Source: Anaerohalosphaeraceae bacterium (GTDB lineage: Bacteria; Planctomycetota; Phycisphaerae; Sedimentisphaerales; Anaerohalosphaeraceae). From it: 7,511 nt of DNA. Shown here piece by piece: positions 5,150 through 7,511 of this stretch; position 1 is the stretch's first letter, and each line of letters starts with the position of its first letter. The notes under the pieces were generated by a model, which was not told the DNA's origin, did not search any database, and saw only the letters and a list, made by a program, of their open reading frames with translations. Location of the stretch: NCBI GenBank assembly GCA_030671565.1, contig DAOVIC010000092.1, positions 1 to 7,511 on the forward strand, in the 5' to 3' direction. Made by a program: the position numbers and the translations under genes.

Positions 5150-6535
5150 ATGTCAAAGGCGGAAATTCTTGTTGTAGACGATGACAAGATCATTCTTGAA
5201 TCTCTTTGTGAGTTTTTGAATCTGGAAGGCTACCTCGCCACCGGCGCGTCCTCGTTTAGCGGGGCATTGGAAGTGCTCACGCGTCAGAAGTTTTCGATGA
5301 TCGTTTCTGACGTGAACATGGCCGACGGCAACGGGCTTGAATTGCTCTCACTGGTCAAGAAGAACTACCCTGAAACAGTTGTGATAATCATCACAGGTTA
5401 CGGCACGATCGAAAGTGCCGTCGAAGCCATCAGACTCGGTGCGTACGATTATCTTACCAAGCCGGTTATCGACGACGAGCTTTTGCTTGCCATAGAGCGA
5501 GGCCTTGGACGGCATAAGCTGATGGAAGAGAATGCGAAACTGCGACATCAGCTCCACGACAAATACAGCCTCGATAACGTCATAAGTCAGGACTACAAAA
5601 TGTCAAGAGTCTTCGATGTGATCGAGTCCGTCGCAGAGACCAAGACGACGATCCTCATGACAGGCCCATCCGGCACCGGCAAGAGCATGCTCGCCAGGGC
5701 CGTCCATCATCGATCGGGTAAAAGTAGCGGCCCGTTTGTCGAGGTAAGCTGCGGCGCTCTTCCGGAAACGCTTTTAGAGAGCGAGCTTTTCGGTCATGCC
5801 AAGGGATCTTTCACCGGTGCAGTCGGCGACAAGGAGGGTAAGTTTTTAGCTGCCGACGGAGGCACGATCTTTCTCGACGAAATATCGAGCGCATCGCCGG
5901 CGATGCAGGTCAAACTTTTAAGAGTCTTGCAGAATCGCCAGTTCGAACCGGTAGGAAGCAACAAAACCCTTACGGTCGATACACGAGTGATACTTGCCTC
6001 GAACAGGGATCTGGAGGAGGAAGTCAGACAGGGCCGGTTCAGGCAGGACCTTTATTACCGCATCAATGTTGTAACTGTTAACCTCCCTCCATTGGCCGAA
6101 AGGGTCGGCGATGTCGCGTTACTTGCATCGAGATTCCTGGGCGTTTTTTGCGAGCTCCACGGCAAGAAAAAGAATGGCATAACAGATGAGGCGATGGCCT
6201 GCCTGCAGGTTTATGCCTGGCCGGGAAATGTCCGCGAGCTGCAAAATGTCATCGAGCGAGCGGTCCTTTTAAGTAAGGGCCAGCTTATCGGCCCCGAGGA
6301 TCTGCCAGAAGGACTTTTGCACGAAAGTAACCGCTATGTGGAGGCGAAATATGATGGCAAGAGCTTAAAGGATTCGCTCGCCGCACCTGAAAAGGCGCTC
6401 ATCAGGGCCGCCCTTGAGGCCAACGGCTGGAACAGGCAGGCCACTGCAAAGGCTTTGCAGGTAAACCGCACCACCTTGTATAAAAAAATGAAACGTTTTA
6501 ATCTCGAAGAAGAAGCCGCCCGGCTTGGATTGTAA
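5150..6535 (+). CDS. Sigma54-dependent response regulator, NtrC family
   Basis: This 461-residue protein has the full NtrC layout. The receiver domain (about 4-118) has acidic D10-D11, phospho-acceptor D54, T82 and K104. A linker leads to the AAA+ domain (about 142-375), with Walker A GPSGTGKS (172-179), the sigma54-contacting loop GSFTGA (219-224), Walker B IFLDEI (240-245), the [12 protein letters not shown] arginine-finger region and the [12 protein letters not shown] sensor II segment. A Fis-type helix-turn-helix closes the protein (about 414-453, [24 protein letters not shown]). When phosphorylated it should bind enhancer sites and drive ATP-dependent opening of sigma54 promoters. The GAFTGA loop has serine in the second position, a conservative change. 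The ATG has a weak TAGGT ribosome binding site. It is the likely partner of the kinase upstream, and rsmH follows after 19 bp. Its target genes are unknown. Confidence 0.96.
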   Translation: MSKAEILVVDDDKIILESLCEFLNLEGYLATGASSFSGALEVLTRQKFSMIVSDVNMADGNGLELLSLVKKNYPETVVIIITGYGTIESAVEAIRLGAYDYLTKPVIDDELLLAIERGLGRHKLMEENAKLRHQLHDKYSLDNVISQDYKMSRVFDVIESVAETKTTILMTGPSGTGKSMLARAVHHRSGKSSGPFVEVSCGALPETLLESELFGHAKGSFTGAVGDKEGKFLAADGGTIFLDEISSASPAMQVKLLRVLQNRQFEPVGSNKTLTVDTRVILASNRDLEEEVRQGRFRQDLYYRINVVTVNLPPLAERVGDVALLASRFLGVFCELHGKKKNGITDEAMACLQVYAWPGNVRELQNVIERAVLLSKGQLIGPEDLPEGLLHESNRYVEAKYDGKSLKDSLAAPEKALIRAALEANGWNRQATAKALQVNRTTLYKKMKRFNLEEEAARLGL

Positions 6536-6554
6536 TAGTAAGGTTGGATTGTTT

Positions 6555-7511
6555 ATGGCTCCGCGATTGCGTGCTAAGGGAAAGACCGCCGTAGGTACTC
6601 ACGTGCCCGTGCTGCTAAAAAAGGTGATGAAAGAGCTCGCCCCTTCCGCCAGTGACATTGTTGTAGATTGCACGCTTGGCTATGGCGCTCATGCCGCCCA
6701 GTTTATCAAACGCATAGGCAGCGAGGGAAAACTCATCGCCATCGATGTTGACGGAAAAGAGATCGAAGGGACCAAAAGACGGCTGAAAGATGCGCGATGT
6801 AAGCTCAGTTTTCACAATACCAATTTCGGCGACATCGTTAAAGTTCTGCGCATCGAGCAAATCGACGCAGCCGATATTATATTTGCGGACATAGGCGTCT
6901 CCAGCATGCAGGTCGACGACGCCGCGCGAGGCATCAGCTATAAAAACGACGGACCTTTGGATATGCGAATGGATGGCAGGCTTGAAAAGACGGGATCCGA
7001 CCTGCTCGCCGAATTGTCAAAGGACCAGCTTTCGGAGATGCTCTGGGAAAATTCTGACGAACCAGACCACGACGTTATTGCCCAGTGGATCGTAGCCCAG
7101 CGAATATCGCGTCCCATTACGCAGGTATCGGAACTGGTAAGACTTGTCTTCAACGCCAAGGGCCTGACCGACAAGACGTGGAAGAAAAAACAAAAGGCTT
7201 CAGGCTTCGGTTCCGCCCATCCCGCCGCCCGTACCTTTCAGGCCTTGCGAATAATGGTCAACGACGAGCTTGGCGTGCTAAAGCGTTTGCTTGACGCGGC
7301 CCCGGAATGTCTAAAGCCGGGCGGACGCATAGGAATAATAAGTTTTCACAGCGGAGAGGACAGACTTGTAAAACGAAGTTTTCGCGATGGATATGAAGCA
7401 GGGATTTATGAGGCCATATCCGACAAAGCGATAGTTCCTGACAAGTGGGAGATAATGAAAAATTCCCGCTCATCGTCCGCAAGGTTCAGGTGGGCACGCA
7501 AGGCTAAATAG
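6555..7511 (+). CDS. rsmH: 16S rRNA (cytosine-1402-N4) methyltransferase RsmH (MraW)
   Basis: RsmH uses S-adenosylmethionine to N4-methylate C1402 of 16S rRNA in the decoding centre of the small ribosomal subunit. The 318-residue protein shows the family signature in order: HVPVLL (16-21), the SAM-binding DCTLGYGAHA (38-47), IAIDVDGKEI (61-70), DIIFADIGVSSMQVDDAARGISYKNDGPLDMRMD (107-140, the longest signature), HPAARTFQALRIMVNDEL (222-239), GGRIGIISFHSGEDRLVK (256-273) and a basic NSRSSSARFRWA tail. Variations from the usual motifs are GYGAH for GxGGH and SFHSGEDR for SFHSLEDR. The chosen ATG is 19 bp after the regulator stop. An in-frame TTG at 6549 has AAGG five bases upstream and could be used instead, adding two residues; a TTG at 6525 overlapping the regulator gene is unlikely. 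The stop is at the last base of the window. Confidence 0.95.
   Translation: MAPRLRAKGKTAVGTHVPVLLKKVMKELAPSASDIVVDCTLGYGAHAAQFIKRIGSEGKLIAIDVDGKEIEGTKRRLKDARCKLSFHNTNFGDIVKVLRIEQIDAADIIFADIGVSSMQVDDAARGISYKNDGPLDMRMDGRLEKTGSDLLAELSKDQLSEMLWENSDEPDHDVIAQWIVAQRISRPITQVSELVRLVFNAKGLTDKTWKKKQKASGFGSAHPAARTFQALRIMVNDELGVLKRLLDAAPECLKPGGRIGIISFHSGEDRLVKRSFRDGYEAGIYEAISDKAIVPDKWEIMKNSRSSSARFRWARKAK

Overview
The window carries seven complete protein genes and the first codons of an eighth, arranged as two divergent blocks around a roughly 510-bp gene-free region (3424-3937). Base composition is moderate, Shine-Dalgarno (SD) sequences are weak or absent for several genes, and most products are recognisable bacterial families. 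The mix suggests a Gram-negative-type bacterium of the Planctomycetota, perhaps the Phycisphaerae: a lone DUF362 protein, a short PilZ protein, an unassigned lipoprotein, a cytoplasmic NtrB/NtrC-like pair, and an rsmH with no mraZ or ftsL visible beside it. That placement is inference from protein flavour and gene order, not from a marker comparison.

Left block, minus strand, read right to left. It starts with a PilZ-domain protein (3073-3423) with both c-di-GMP-binding motifs intact. A lipoprotein of unknown function (2071-2955) follows, with a good sigma70-type promoter placed so close to its ATG that the mRNA may be leaderless. Next is a DUF362 protein (1100-2074) that starts with TTG inside a TTGA overlap with the lipoprotein stop. 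Then come tsaD (40-1068), the tRNA t6A transferase, and the start of another gene (1-38). The lipoprotein, DUF362, tsaD and partial gene are packed tightly enough to be one operon.

Right block, plus strand. A soluble PAS-containing histidine kinase (3938-5035) is followed by an NtrC-family response regulator with receiver, sigma54-activating AAA+ and Fis-type DNA-binding domains (5150-6535). Then, 19 bp later, comes rsmH (6555-7511), the 16S rRNA C1402 N4-methyltransferase, which ends exactly at the window edge. The kinase and regulator are very probably partners. rsmH is probably co-transcribed with them, which ties a ribosome-modification gene to a two-component operon.

The non-coding sequence is the least explained part. 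The divergent region holds a strong sigma70-like promoter for the kinase (TTGAAT-17-TATAAT), a sigma54-like -24/-12 element that is also a small inverted repeat, an orphan near-perfect SD sequence, and short palindromes. The 114-bp gap between kinase and regulator holds two overlapping, mutually exclusive inverted repeats and a perfect 14-bp palindrome resembling a TetR-family operator. I see no mobile elements, CRISPR arrays, tRNA or rRNA genes. Nothing here amounts to a clearly new multi-gene system. The best leads are the regulatory layout of the kinase-regulator-rsmH block and the lipoprotein-DUF362-tsaD linkage.
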